This document shows, in pieces, positions 25,438 to 33,994 of a stretch of DNA of 64,000 nucleotides; position 1 is the first letter of the stretch; each line of letters starts with the position of its first letter. The notes below the pieces were generated by a model. That model searched no databases, was not told the origin of the DNA, and worked only from the letters and a program-made list of their open reading frames with translations. Both the position numbers and the translations under genes were made by a program. Source of the DNA: Rhodanobacter sp. C06 (GTDB lineage: Bacteria; Pseudomonadota; Gammaproteobacteria; Xanthomonadales; Rhodanobacteraceae); assembly GCF_002001105.1 (NCBI RefSeq), contig NZ_MUNP01000030.1, forward strand, positions 59,459-123,458. Reading direction: 5' to 3'.

Positions 25438-26346
25438 TCAGTTTGCGGTGCGGATGCGCAGATCGCCGCTGAAGGTCTCGACGTTGATCGAGCCGCTGCC
25501 GTTGCCGAGGCGCGCATCGAGCTTGCTGCCGGGGCCGTGTTCGGACTTCTGCGCGCTGCCGAAATCGCTGCGCAGATCGCCGCTGAAGCTGCTGGCATGC
25601 ACGGTGGCCGAGGTGCCGGCGGGCAGTTGCAGCTGCACGTTGCCGCTCATGCTGTCGATGCCGAGCTTGCCGTCCGGCGCGAGGCCGCCGGCGATCTGCA
25701 CGTCCCCCGACACCGTGCTCAGCGTGAGCTGGCGCCACGGGCCGCCGCTGGCCTGGATGCGGCCGGAAATGGTTTGCAGTTTCGCCTGCTCACCCAGCAC
25801 CGGGGCGAGGATGTCGCCGCTCACCGTCTGCAGGCTGGCCTGCGCGGCATGGCCGGCCAGTTCGATGTTGCCGCTGACGCTGTCGACGCTGAGCGAGGGT
25901 GTGCGCGCGTTGATCCGCGCGCGGCCGCTGACCGTGTTGACGGCGATGCCGCCGCCGTCCATGCCGTCGATCACCAGCGGTGCGCTGACCACGCGCACGT
26001 CCAGCGTGGCGCCGCGCGGCACATGCAGATCCAGCACGGTCGGCGCCATCCGGTTGTCGCTGCCCCAGTTGAACCAGCCACCACCGCCCTGGGGCTGCAC
26101 CTCGATCGCGAGCTTGCCGTCGCTGCCGGTGATCGCCAGCGGCTTGGCACCGTCGCCGAGCTGGCCGCCCACTTGTACCGACGGGCGATCCCAGGCGGTG
26201 ACGCGAACCTCGCCGGAGACGTTGCTGATGCTGATGCGCGCGGTGGGCGTGGCGGCATGCTGCAGGTTGATCGGCGTGTCGGCCAGGGCCTGACCAATGC
26301 ACAGGCACAGCAGCAGGGGAGCGTAGCGTGTGATCTTCATGGTCAT
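25438..26346 (-). CDS. Exported DUF4097-type repeat protein
   Basis: 302 residues with a signal peptide (ITRYAPLLLCLCIGQALADT). The mature part repeats a short motif of the form V-S-G-x-[IV/V-x-V] at least eight times (SNVSGEVRV, DSVSGNIEL, QTVSGDILA, QTISGRIQA, STVSGDVQI, DSMSGNVQL, SSFSGDLRS, ETFSGDLRI), the ladder of a right-handed beta-helix-like DUF4097 fold. Function is unknown in the family. It is the last gene of an operon with an ECF sigma factor and its likely anti-sigma, so it may respond to envelope stress. ATG at 26346 or 26340. Confidence 0.88.
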   Translation of the reverse strand: MTMKITRYAPLLLCLCIGQALADTPINLQHAATPTARISISNVSGEVRVTAWDRPSVQVGGQLGDGAKPLAITGSDGKLAIEVQPQGGGGWFNWGSDNRMAPTVLDLHVPRGATLDVRVVSAPLVIDGMDGGGIAVNTVSGRARINARTPSLSVDSVSGNIELAGHAAQASLQTVSGDILAPVLGEQAKLQTISGRIQASGGPWRQLTLSTVSGDVQIAGGLAPDGKLGIDSMSGNVQLQLPAGTSATVHASSFSGDLRSDFGSAQKSEHGPGSKLDARLGNGSGSINVETFSGDLRIRTAN

Positions 26347-26358
26347 TCCTGGCGTGGA

Positions 26359-26802
26359 TCAGCCGGCCTCGTGGACGAGATGGCGCAATTGCGTCTGTTG
26401 CCGTTCGGTGCGCACCAGCAGGCGCTGCAGCGCGGGCGAGTGCGGGGATTGCTGCATGGCCTGCTGGAGCTCGAGGCGGGCTGCGTCCAGCTCGATCGCC
26501 GCGCCGCCGAGGCGCGGGTCGGACGGGTTCCACGCCGATTTCGCGAGCGCGGTTGCTCCATCCGCCGCCGTGGTGGCGTTGCGGTGCAGGCGCAGGCCGA
26601 TGCCGCCGGCCAGCAGGAAGGTGCTGGCCAGCGCGGCGGCCAGCAGCCAAGGCTGGTGCGTGGCGCGTCGCGTGGCTTGCGGCGCCGTCACATTGCCGTC
26701 GTGCGCTTCCAGTGCGGTGTCGATCGCGCTCCACAGGTCGCGGCCGGGCGCGATCGGCTGGCGCAGGCTGCGCATCTGCTGTCGCCATTCGAATTCGTTC
26801 AT
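26359..26802 (-). CDS. Putative anti-sigma factor, single-pass membrane protein
   Basis: 147 residues. An N-terminal cytoplasmic part (MNEFEWRQQMRSLRQPIAPGRDLWSAI) precedes one transmembrane helix at about 60-80 (PWLLAAALASTFLLAGGIGLRL) and a periplasmic part with a helical, Gln-rich end. The start overlaps the sigma factor stop (ATGA), which fixes it. Position and topology suggest it holds the sigma factor at the membrane, but there is no zinc-binding anti-sigma motif (H-x3-C-x2-C), so the role is inferred from context. Confidence 0.75.
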   Translation of the reverse strand: MNEFEWRQQMRSLRQPIAPGRDLWSAIDTALEAHDGNVTAPQATRRATHQPWLLAAALASTFLLAGGIGLRLHRNATTAADGATALAKSAWNPSDPRLGGAAIELDAARLELQQAMQQSPHSPALQRLLVRTERQQTQLRHLVHEAG

Positions 26803-27380
26803 GGTGTTTCTCCCAAGGCCCGGCGCAGCAGTTGCCGCGCGCGATGCAGTTGCGCTTTGGACGTGCCGACGGCCATGTCGAGTTCGTTGCCGATTTCCTC
26901 GTGCCGCCAGCCTTCGATGTCGTGCAGTACCAGCACGGCCCTTGCGCGTGGCGGCAGCTTGCCGATGGCGCGCTCGAGTTCCTCGCGCTCGGCGGCGCAG
27001 AACGGGGTCTCGCCGTGCTCGGGCAGCTTGTCCTCGTCCACGTAACCGACCGGATCGGCGCGGCGGGCGCGGAGTTCCATCAGTGCCACGTTGATCGCGA
27101 GGCGGTACAGCCAGGTGCCGAACGCGCTCTCGTGGCGGAAGCCGGGCAGCTTTTGCCAGGCGCGCACGAAGGCTTCCTGGGTGAGGTCCTCCGCGCGGGC
27201 GTGGTCGTAGCCGGCGAGTCGGCACAGCGCGCCGTGGATGCGCTCGACGTGCCGGCGGTACAGTCGCTGGAACGCCAGTCGATCGCCGGCCGCCGCCGCG
27301 TGCACGTCGTCGGTGTCGTGATCTGCGGCAGCGGAGGCTGGCGGCATCGAGCGGTCGGTGGCGGGACAGGCGGCGATCAT
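26799..27380 (-). CDS. ECF-type RNA polymerase sigma factor
   Basis: About 193 residues. Region 2 is seen in AFQRLYRRHVERIHGALCRLAG and DLTQEAFVRAWQKLPGFRHESAFGTWLYRLAINVALMELR; region 4 in LPPRARAVLVLHDIEGWRHEEIGNELDMAVGTSKAQLHRARQLLRRAL. It would direct transcription of an envelope-linked regulon including its own operon. The start at MIAACPATD is one choice; MPPASAAA eleven codons later is equally possible because no clear ribosome binding site decides. Followed by coupled anti-sigma and DUF4097 genes. Confidence 0.9.
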   Translation of the reverse strand: MIAACPATDRSMPPASAAADHDTDDVHAAAAGDRLAFQRLYRRHVERIHGALCRLAGYDHARAEDLTQEAFVRAWQKLPGFRHESAFGTWLYRLAINVALMELRARRADPVGYVDEDKLPEHGETPFCAAEREELERAIGKLPPRARAVLVLHDIEGWRHEEIGNELDMAVGTSKAQLHRARQLLRRALGETP

Positions 27381-27459
27381 CTTGCCAGCTTGGATGCCGC
27401 CGCGGGCGCCAGGGTTTGCATCGTCGCGGATGCATCGATCCGCGACGATGCGGTCATCG

Positions 27460-29238
27460 TCAGGCCGTGGCCGCCTTGCGCGGCATGGCGTCGGCACCCA
27501 GTGCACCGGCCACGCGCTGCTGTTCCGCACGCAAGGCCGCGGGCAGGCGTGGGGCGAAGCCGTCCAGATACTCGCCAATGGCCACGAGCTCGGCTTGCCA
27601 GCCGGATCGGTCCACCGCGAGTAGCTCGGCCAGCGTGGCAGCATCCAGCTTCAAGCCGTCGAGCTTGAGTTCGCCGGCGGCGGGCAGGGTGCCGATCGGC
27701 GTTTCGGCGCCGCGCGCCTTGCCATCCACGCGCGCGATCATCCACTCCAGCACGCGCAGGTTCTCGCCGAAGCCCGGCCACAGGAACTTGCCGTCCTTGC
27801 CCTTGCGGAACCAGTTGACGTGGAAGATCTTCGGCAGCTTCGCGCCGGGCCGGTCGAACGACAGCCAATGTGCGAAGTAGTCGCCGTAGTGATAGCCGCA
27901 GAACGGCTTCATCGCCATCGAGTCGCGGCGCAGCACGCCCACCGCGCCGGTGGCGGCGGCAGTGGTTTCCGAACCCATCGCGGCGCCCATCAGCACGCCG
28001 TGGGTCCAGTCGCGGGCCTCCATCACCAGCGGCAGCAGCGAAGGACGGCGACCGCCGAACACGATCGCGCTGATCGGTACGCCCTGCGCGTCCTCCGCCT
28101 TCTCCGACCAGGTGGGGCATTGCCGCGCGCTCACCGTGAAGCGCGAATTCGGATGTGCCGCCGGGCCATTCGCCGGGTCATAGGGGCGGCCCTGCCAATC
28201 GGTGACCGGCGTGCCGGGCAGGCCTTCCCACCACGGCTGGTTGTCGGCGGTGACGGCGACGTTGGTGAAGATGGTGTCGTGCGCGATGGACTTCAGTGCG
28301 TTCGGGTTGCTGTTGTCGCTGGTGCCCGGCGCCACGCCGAAGAAGCCGGCCTCGGGGTTGATCGCGTACAGCCGGCCGTCCGCGCCGGGGCGCATCCAGC
28401 AGATGTCGTCGCCCACCGTCCACACCTTCCAGCCGCCCTTCCGATAGCCCTCGGGCGGAATCAGCATGGCGAGGTTGGTCTTGCCGCAGGCGGAGGGGAA
28501 GGCGGCGGCGATGTAGTGCGTGTCGCCCTGCGGGTTCTCGATGCCCACGATCAGCATGTGCTCGGCCAGCCAGCCCTCGTCGCGGGCCTGGTTGCTGGCG
28601 ATGCGCAGCGCGTGGCACTTCTTGCCCAGCAGCGCGTTGCCACCGTAGCCGGAGCCGTAGGACTTGATCGTGCGCTCGCCGGGGAAGTGCATGATCCAGC
28701 GGCGCTCCGGGTCGAGTTCGCCGGTGGAATGCAGGCCCTTCACGAACGCACCCTCGCGCTCGATGCGTTCCTGCGCCGCCTTGCCCATGCGGGTCATGAT
28801 GCGCATGTTGGCGACCACGTAGGGGCTGTCGGTGATCTCCACGCCGCAGCGCGACAGCGGCGAATCGATCGGGCCCATGCAGTACGGGATCACGTACAGG
28901 GTGCGGCCTTCCATGCAGCCGTCGAACAGCGCGTCGATCTTCGCGTGCGCCTCGGCCGGGGCCATCCAGTGGTTGTTCGGGCCGGCATCTTCCTGGTTTG
29001 GGTGGCAGACCAGGGTGAGGTGCTCCACGCGCGCCACGTCGGACGGGTTGGAGCGGTGCAGGTAGCAGCCCGGGTGGGTCGCCTGGTTCAGCTCGATCAG
29101 GGTGCCGTCGGCCAGCATCTGCCCCAGCAGCGCCTGGTATTCGGCCTCCGAGCCGTCGCACCAGTGGATCTTCGCGGGGCGGGTTTGTGCCGCCACCTCG
29201 CTGACCCAGCGTTCGAGCGCTTCCAACGTGCTTGCCAT
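27460..29238 (-). CDS. pckG: Phosphoenolpyruvate carboxykinase (GTP)
   Basis: A 592-residue GTP-dependent enzyme making PEP from oxaloacetate for gluconeogenesis. The phosphate-binding loop FPSACGKTNLAM places Lys at about 253. Other marks are YVIPYCMGPIDSPLSRCGVEITDSPYV, the reactive-Cys region, and FGGRRPSLLPLV and WFRKGKDGKFLWPGFGEN. The start at MASTLEALERWV gives family length; 36 extra codons upstream have no support. Converges on nothing; the ECF sigma operon follows in the same direction after 80 bases. Confidence 0.97.
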   Translation of the reverse strand: MASTLEALERWVSEVAAQTRPAKIHWCDGSEAEYQALLGQMLADGTLIELNQATHPGCYLHRSNPSDVARVEHLTLVCHPNQEDAGPNNHWMAPAEAHAKIDALFDGCMEGRTLYVIPYCMGPIDSPLSRCGVEITDSPYVVANMRIMTRMGKAAQERIEREGAFVKGLHSTGELDPERRWIMHFPGERTIKSYGSGYGGNALLGKKCHALRIASNQARDEGWLAEHMLIVGIENPQGDTHYIAAAFPSACGKTNLAMLIPPEGYRKGGWKVWTVGDDICWMRPGADGRLYAINPEAGFFGVAPGTSDNSNPNALKSIAHDTIFTNVAVTADNQPWWEGLPGTPVTDWQGRPYDPANGPAAHPNSRFTVSARQCPTWSEKAEDAQGVPISAIVFGGRRPSLLPLVMEARDWTHGVLMGAAMGSETTAAATGAVGVLRRDSMAMKPFCGYHYGDYFAHWLSFDRPGAKLPKIFHVNWFRKGKDGKFLWPGFGENLRVLEWMIARVDGKARGAETPIGTLPAAGELKLDGLKLDAATLAELLAVDRSGWQAELVAIGEYLDGFAPRLPAALRAEQQRVAGALGADAMPRKAATA

Positions 29239-29362
29239 CGTGTCCTCACTGGTCTTGAGAAAAAAAAGTGGAGGAACCGTAGTTTGCGCGCACTGGCATT
29301 GCAAGGACAGGCGCAACAAAAACGGCGCCGCAGCGCCGTTTCGCAAACTCTTGTGGAGTTGG

Positions 29363-29941
29363 CTAAGCCGGGATCAGGGTGGCGATCATGTGTTCCACGT
29401 AGGCGTCGAATTCCTCGTGGTTGATGCGCGGCAGGCCCAGGGTGAAGTTCAGTTGCAGGAAACCGACGTAGGCAGCGTAGGTGAGCCGCGCGCGGTTCAG
29501 CGCCTCGCGCGGCGGCAGCCCGGCCTCGCGATAGGCGGTGTTGAGGAACTCGGTGCGCCGCTGCGACACGCGTGCCATCACCGGCACCACCAGCGGATGG
29601 TCCAGCGCCTTCAGCAGGGCGGCGTAGACGCGGTGCGGCTGCACCTCGTGCGCCACGCGGCGGAACAGCTCGGGCAGGCGCAGGCGCGGGTCGGCGATCT
29701 GCTCGATCTGGCCCAGCACCTCGCGCTCGCCGTATTGCTCCCAGCGTTCCAGCGCCGCCTGCAGCAGCGCCTCGCGGGTGCGGAAGTGCCAGTAGAAGCT
29801 GCCCTTGGTGACGCCCAACCGGCGGGCCAAGGCCTCGACCGCCAGTGCGCCCACGCCCTGATCGGCGATCATCTGCAGGGCGGCAACCTCCCAATCTTCC
29901 GCGGTGAGGCGGGTGCGTTCCGGTTTGGGGCTGGAATCCAT
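29363..29941 (-). CDS. TetR-family transcriptional regulator
   Basis: 192 residues. The N-terminal helix-turn-helix reads TAEDWEVAALQMIADQGVGALAVEALARRLGVTKGSFYWHFRTREALLQAAL, a strong TetR signature. The C-terminal ligand domain is not informative. It is divergent from an alpha/beta hydrolase gene followed by fadE; a palindrome between them fits a TetR operator, so it probably represses that unit and perhaps responds to an acyl-CoA or fatty-acid-like ligand (inference from neighbours). Start set at MDSSPKPERTRL; the longer frame would overrun the operator. Confidence 0.92.
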   Translation of the reverse strand: MDSSPKPERTRLTAEDWEVAALQMIADQGVGALAVEALARRLGVTKGSFYWHFRTREALLQAALERWEQYGEREVLGQIEQIADPRLRLPELFRRVAHEVQPHRVYAALLKALDHPLVVPVMARVSQRRTEFLNTAYREAGLPPREALNRARLTYAAYVGFLQLNFTLGLPRINHEEFDAYVEHMIATLIPA

Positions 29942-30024
29942 GACCGTATGGTAGCCGCTGCGCCCCGCTTTGTAATCCACGGCGACGCCGATGAGGGCGG
30001 GTTGACGAGGCCGGATCGGGCAAT

Positions 30025-30042
30025 CCATACTCATCCGTATGG
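30025..30042. promoter_or_regulatory. Probable TetR operator palindrome
   Basis: CCATAC and GTATGG half-sites spaced by 6 bases form an inverted repeat that overlaps the hydrolase start codon. A second near-palindrome, ACCGTATGGT (29943-29952), with the same CCGTATGG core lies directly behind the TetR start codon, so the two sites bracket the shared intergenic region. Confidence 0.55.
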
Positions 30043-30956
30043 AAAAGTTCGCGCCATCGATGCCAGCCAGCGACACCAGGTACGTCGCTACCGCCGACGG
30101 CCTGCGCCTGGCCGTGGAAATCTGCGGCGCCGCGGACGCGCCGACCCTGCTGTTCGCGCACGGTTTCGGCCAGACCCGTGGCGCCTGGGGCGGGACGGTC
30201 GCCGCGTTGACGGCACGGGGATGCCGCTGCGTGAGCTACGACGCACGCGGCCACGGCGAGAGCGGGCGACTGCCGGACGGCGCGGACTCCAAAGTCGGTT
30301 ACCACATGCAGCAGTTCGCCGACGATCTGCTGGCGCTGGCCTGCGCGCAACCCGAACCGCCGGTGCTGGTGGGCGCCTCGATGGGCGGCCTGCTCGGTCT
30401 GGTGGCGGCGGGCGAGACGCGGCCGCCGCCGTTCCGCGCGCTGGTGCTGGTGGACATCACGCCGCGCTGGGAGACGAAGGGCGTGGAGCGCATCCTTGCC
30501 TTCATGCAGGCGCATCCGGACGGCTTCGCCGATTACGCCGAGGCCGCCGAGCAGATTGCCACCTATTTGCCGCATCGCGCAGGTCGCAAGAGCGAAGAAC
30601 AACTCAAGCCTTTGTTGCGCGAAGGCATCGATGGCCGCCTGCGCTGGCACTGGGATCCGGCCCTGCTGGCCAGCGGCCTGGTCGTCGAGAGCGAGCGTTA
30701 CCAGCCGCGCCTGTTCGCCGCGGCAGCCCAAGTGGACGTGCCGGTGCTGCTGCTCTCGGGTGCGCGCAGCGACGTGGTCTCGCACGCCACGGTCGCCGAA
30801 TTCCTGCAGTTGGTGCCGCACGCGCGCCATGTCGAGGTGGCCGGCGCCACCCACATGCTGGCGGGCGACGCCAACGACGCCTTCACCCGCGAGATCGCAA
30901 GTTTCATTCGTACCCTGGACGATGCGGACGCCCGGCCGGGCGAACGCATCGCATGA
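30039..30956 (+). CDS. Alpha/beta hydrolase
   Basis: A 305-residue alpha/beta-hydrolase. The oxyanion/HG motif is in LLFAHGFGQTRGAWGG, the nucleophile elbow in VGASMGGLLGL (G-x-S-x-G), an acid in LLLSGARSDVVS, and the His in VAGATHMLAGD. Esterase, lipase or ring-cleavage hydrolase roles all fit; the substrate is not known. Separated from fadE by only 19 bases, so probably one transcript controlled by the divergent TetR regulator. Confidence 0.9.
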   Translation: MEKFAPSMPASDTRYVATADGLRLAVEICGAADAPTLLFAHGFGQTRGAWGGTVAALTARGCRCVSYDARGHGESGRLPDGADSKVGYHMQQFADDLLALACAQPEPPVLVGASMGGLLGLVAAGETRPPPFRALVLVDITPRWETKGVERILAFMQAHPDGFADYAEAAEQIATYLPHRAGRKSEEQLKPLLREGIDGRLRWHWDPALLASGLVVESERYQPRLFAAAAQVDVPVLLLSGARSDVVSHATVAEFLQLVPHARHVEVAGATHMLAGDANDAFTREIASFIRTLDDADARPGERIA

Positions 30957-30975
30957 CCGTAACGAGGATGTCGAG

Positions 30976-33450
30976 ATGGCCGTGATACTGACCCTGCTGG
31001 CGGCGCTCATCGCGAGCGGCGCCTGCGCCTACCACCGCAGCAGCTTGCGCACGTTCGCGGTTGCGGCGCCCGTGGCCACCCTGGTCGTGGGCCTCATGGC
31101 CGGCGCGCCGTGGACGACGATCATCCTGTTGATCGTCGAACTGGGCGTCGCGGTGCCGCTGCTGATGGATTCGTTCCGCCGCCGGCATATCACCGCGCCG
31201 CTCTTGAAGATGTTCGCCAAGGTCACGCCGAAACTGTCGGAGACCGAGCAGACCGCGCTGGAAGCCGGCACCGTGGGTTTCGAGGGCGAACTGTTCTCCG
31301 GCAAGCCGGACTGGGGCGAGCTGCTGAAGCAGCCGAAACCCGAGCTGAGCGTGGAGGAGCAGGCCTTCCTCGACGGCCCGGTGGAAGAGTTGTGCGGGAT
31401 GATCGACGACTGGCAGATCACCCACGAGCTGGCCGACCTGCCGCCGGAGATCTGGGATTTCATCAAGAAGCACCGCTTCTTCGGCATGATCATCCCGAAG
31501 CAGTACGGCGGCCTGCAGTTCTCCGCGCTGGCGCATTCGGCGGTGCTGCAGAAGCTCAACAGCATGTCGGCCACGGTGGCCTCGACGGTGGCGGTGCCGA
31601 ACTCGCTGGGGCCGGCCGAGCTGCTGCTGCACTACGGCTCGGACGAGCAGAAGAACCACTACCTGCCGCGTCTCGCGATGGGCGAGGAGATTCCCTGCTT
31701 CGCGCTGACCGGCCCGTACGCCGGCTCCGATGCCACCTCGATCCCCGACGTGGGCATCGTCTGCAAGCAGGTCGTCGACGGCGTCGAGACGCTGGGCATC
31801 CGGCTCACGTTCGACAAGCGCTACATCACGCTGGCGCCGATCGCCACCGTGGTCGGGCTGGCCTTCCGCATGTACGACCCCGAGCACCTGCTCGGCGACA
31901 AGGAGGACCTCGGCATCACGCTGGCGCTGCTGCCGCGCGCCACACCAGGCATGGAGATCGGCCGCCGCCATTTCCCGCTCAACATCCCGTTCCAGAACGG
32001 GCCGATCCACGGCAAGGACGTATTCGCGCCGCTGTCGGTGCTGATCGGCGGCCCGCACATGGCCGGCCATGGCTGGCGCATGCTGGTGGAATGCCTGTCG
32101 GTGGGGCGCGCGATCTCGCTGCCGTCGAACGCCACCGGCGGCATGCGCGCCTCGGCGCTGGCCACCGGTGCGTACGCGCGCATGCGCAAGCAGTTCGGCC
32201 TGGCGGTGGCCCGCTTCGAGGGCGTCGAGGAGGCATTGGCGCGGATCGGCGGCCTCACCTACGCCACCGCGGCGCTGTCGCGCGCCACCGCGGCGGCGGT
32301 CGATCGCGGCGAGAAGCCCGCAGTGCCGTCGGCGATCGCGAAGTACCACGCCACCGAATGGGCGCGCGTGGTGGCCGGCGACACCATGGACGTGCACGGC
32401 GGCAAGGCGGTGCAGCTCGGCCCGAAGAACTACGCCGGGCGCGGCTGGGCCAGCGTGCCGATCGCGATCACGGTGGAGGGCGCGAACATCATGACGCGCA
32501 GCCTGATGATCTTCGGGCAGGGCGCGATCCGCTGCCATCCCTACGTGCTGCAGGAAATGGAGGCGTTGTCCATCGTCGACTACGGCCAGCGGCTGCGCCG
32601 CTTCGACAAGGCGCTGTTCGGCCACGTCGGCTTCGGCATTTCCAACGCGGTGCGCAGCTTCGCCATGGGCTTGTCCGGCGGCCGCATGGGCGAGGCCGCG
32701 GGCGACGCCTACACGCGCCGCTACTACCGCAAGCTCAACCGCTACTCCGCGGCGCTGGCGCTGTGCGCCGACGTGTTCATGGGCGTGTTGGGCGGCAAGC
32801 TGAAGTTCAAGGAGAAGCTCTCCGCGCGCCTCGGCGACGTGCTGAGCTATCTCTACATCGCCAGCGCCATGCTGAAACGCTACGAGGACACCGGCCGGCC
32901 GGAGGCGGACCGTCCGTTCCTTGCCTGGGGCTTCCACGAATGCATGTGGCTGATCCAGAACGCGCTGGACGGCGCGATCCGCAACTTCCCGGTGCGCCCG
33001 GTGGCGTGGCTGCTGCGTGCGCTGGTGTTTCCGTTCGGTCGTCGCGAAGTGCCGCCGTCCGACCGCCTCGGCCGTCGCGTGGCTGCACTGCTCACCGCGC
33101 CGAACGAGGCACGCGACCGCCTGGTCGAGTGGGTGTACCTGAAGCCCACGGCGAACAACACGGTGGGCCGCATGAACGCGTTGCTGCCCGACGTGATTGC
33201 CGCCGAGCCGGTGGAGCGCAAGTTCCTGAAAGGGCTGAAGGCCGGCCAGTTCAAGGCGCACGACTACGACGGCCAGCTGGCCGAGGCGCTCGCCGCCGGC
33301 GTGGTGACCCAAGCCGAGCACGACCTGCTCAAGCGCGTGCACGCGGCGGTGTTCGAGTTCATCTCGGTGGACGACTTCGATCCGGACGAGCTGCGTGCGG
33401 CGGTGACGCGTGCGGACGAGCGCCGCAAGAGGCTGGCCGACGCGGCCTGA
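30976..33450 (+). CDS. fadE: Acyl-CoA dehydrogenase, FadE type
   Basis: An 824-residue enzyme close in length to E. coli FadE (814). Two or three N-terminal membrane segments (about 1-55) precede the dehydrogenase core with FFGMIIPKQYGGLQFSALAHSAVLQKL, ALTGPYAGSDATSIPDVG and GPIHGKDVFAPL, and the family-specific C-terminal half with FLAWGFHECMWLIQNALDGAI. It performs the first step of fatty-acid beta-oxidation and would pass electrons to ETF and then to ETF-QO (1 bp end of the window). Start at MAVILTLLAALI; upstream in-frame codons lie inside the hydrolase gene. Confidence 0.96.
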   Translation: MAVILTLLAALIASGACAYHRSSLRTFAVAAPVATLVVGLMAGAPWTTIILLIVELGVAVPLLMDSFRRRHITAPLLKMFAKVTPKLSETEQTALEAGTVGFEGELFSGKPDWGELLKQPKPELSVEEQAFLDGPVEELCGMIDDWQITHELADLPPEIWDFIKKHRFFGMIIPKQYGGLQFSALAHSAVLQKLNSMSATVASTVAVPNSLGPAELLLHYGSDEQKNHYLPRLAMGEEIPCFALTGPYAGSDATSIPDVGIVCKQVVDGVETLGIRLTFDKRYITLAPIATVVGLAFRMYDPEHLLGDKEDLGITLALLPRATPGMEIGRRHFPLNIPFQNGPIHGKDVFAPLSVLIGGPHMAGHGWRMLVECLSVGRAISLPSNATGGMRASALATGAYARMRKQFGLAVARFEGVEEALARIGGLTYATAALSRATAAAVDRGEKPAVPSAIAKYHATEWARVVAGDTMDVHGGKAVQLGPKNYAGRGWASVPIAITVEGANIMTRSLMIFGQGAIRCHPYVLQEMEALSIVDYGQRLRRFDKALFGHVGFGISNAVRSFAMGLSGGRMGEAAGDAYTRRYYRKLNRYSAALALCADVFMGVLGGKLKFKEKLSARLGDVLSYLYIASAMLKRYEDTGRPEADRPFLAWGFHECMWLIQNALDGAIRNFPVRPVAWLLRALVFPFGRREVPPSDRLGRRVAALLTAPNEARDRLVEWVYLKPTANNTVGRMNALLPDVIAAEPVERKFLKGLKAGQFKAHDYDGQLAEALAAGVVTQAEHDLLKRVHAAVFEFISVDDFDPDELRAAVTRADERRKRLADAA

Positions 33451-33474
33451 GCCGCGTCGCGACGAGGGCATCGA

Positions 33475-33501
33475 CGAACGGGGCGCGCATCGCCCCGTTC
33501 G
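33475..33501 (+). terminator. Hairpin after fadE
   Basis: An 11-base perfect stem CGAACGGGGCG/CGCCCCGTTCG around a 5-base loop; no T-run follows, so it may be only a pause or weak terminator before the hotdog gene. Confidence 0.5.
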
Positions 33502-33519
33502 CTTCTCGGGAGAAGGTGC

Positions 33520-33990
33520 ATGAGCGCGGCGCTGAAACTTTGGCACCGACTTTCCAAGTGGCCCGCTGGCCGCTGGCTGTACGGCCGGCTGATCTGCTTC
33601 AAGGCGCCGTACTTCGCCACCATCGCGCCGCGCTTCGTTGCGCTGGCGCCGGGGCGCTGCGAGATCGCGATACGCGACCGCCGCCGCGTGCACAACCACA
33701 TCGGCACCGTGCACGCGATCGCGCTGTGCAACCTGGCCGAGCTGAGCGGCGGCATGCTGACCGACGCCAGCATCCCTGCCTCGATGCGCTGGATTCCCAA
33801 GGGCATGACGGTGGAATACCTGGCCAAGGCACGCGGCACCATGCACGCCGTTGCCACGCCGGATGCGCCGGCGGTGGAGGCGTCTGCCGGTTATGCCTGG
33901 CCGGTGCGGATCAGCGTGTGCGACGACGCGGGCGAGGAAGTGTTCCGCGCGCGCATCGAGATGTGGCTGTCGCCACGGCGCCGGGATTGA
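33520..33990 (+). CDS. DUF4442-type hotdog-fold protein (thioesterase-like)
   Basis: 156 residues with a good ribosome binding site (GGGAGAAGG). The pattern YFATIAPRFVALAPGRCEIAIRDRRRVHNHIGTVHAIALCNLAELSGGML is the hotdog core of the PaaI/DUF4442 group, with the GTVHAIALCNLAE helix that normally carries the catalytic Asp or Glu (Glu in LAELSGG). It likely hydrolyses an acyl-CoA; lying after fadE supports a fatty-acid role. Ends four bases from the convergent signalling operon. Confidence 0.82.
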   Translation: MSAALKLWHRLSKWPAGRWLYGRLICFKAPYFATIAPRFVALAPGRCEIAIRDRRRVHNHIGTVHAIALCNLAELSGGMLTDASIPASMRWIPKGMTVEYLAKARGTMHAVATPDAPAVEASAGYAWPVRISVCDDAGEEVFRARIEMWLSPRRRD

Positions 33991-33994
33991 TCGC

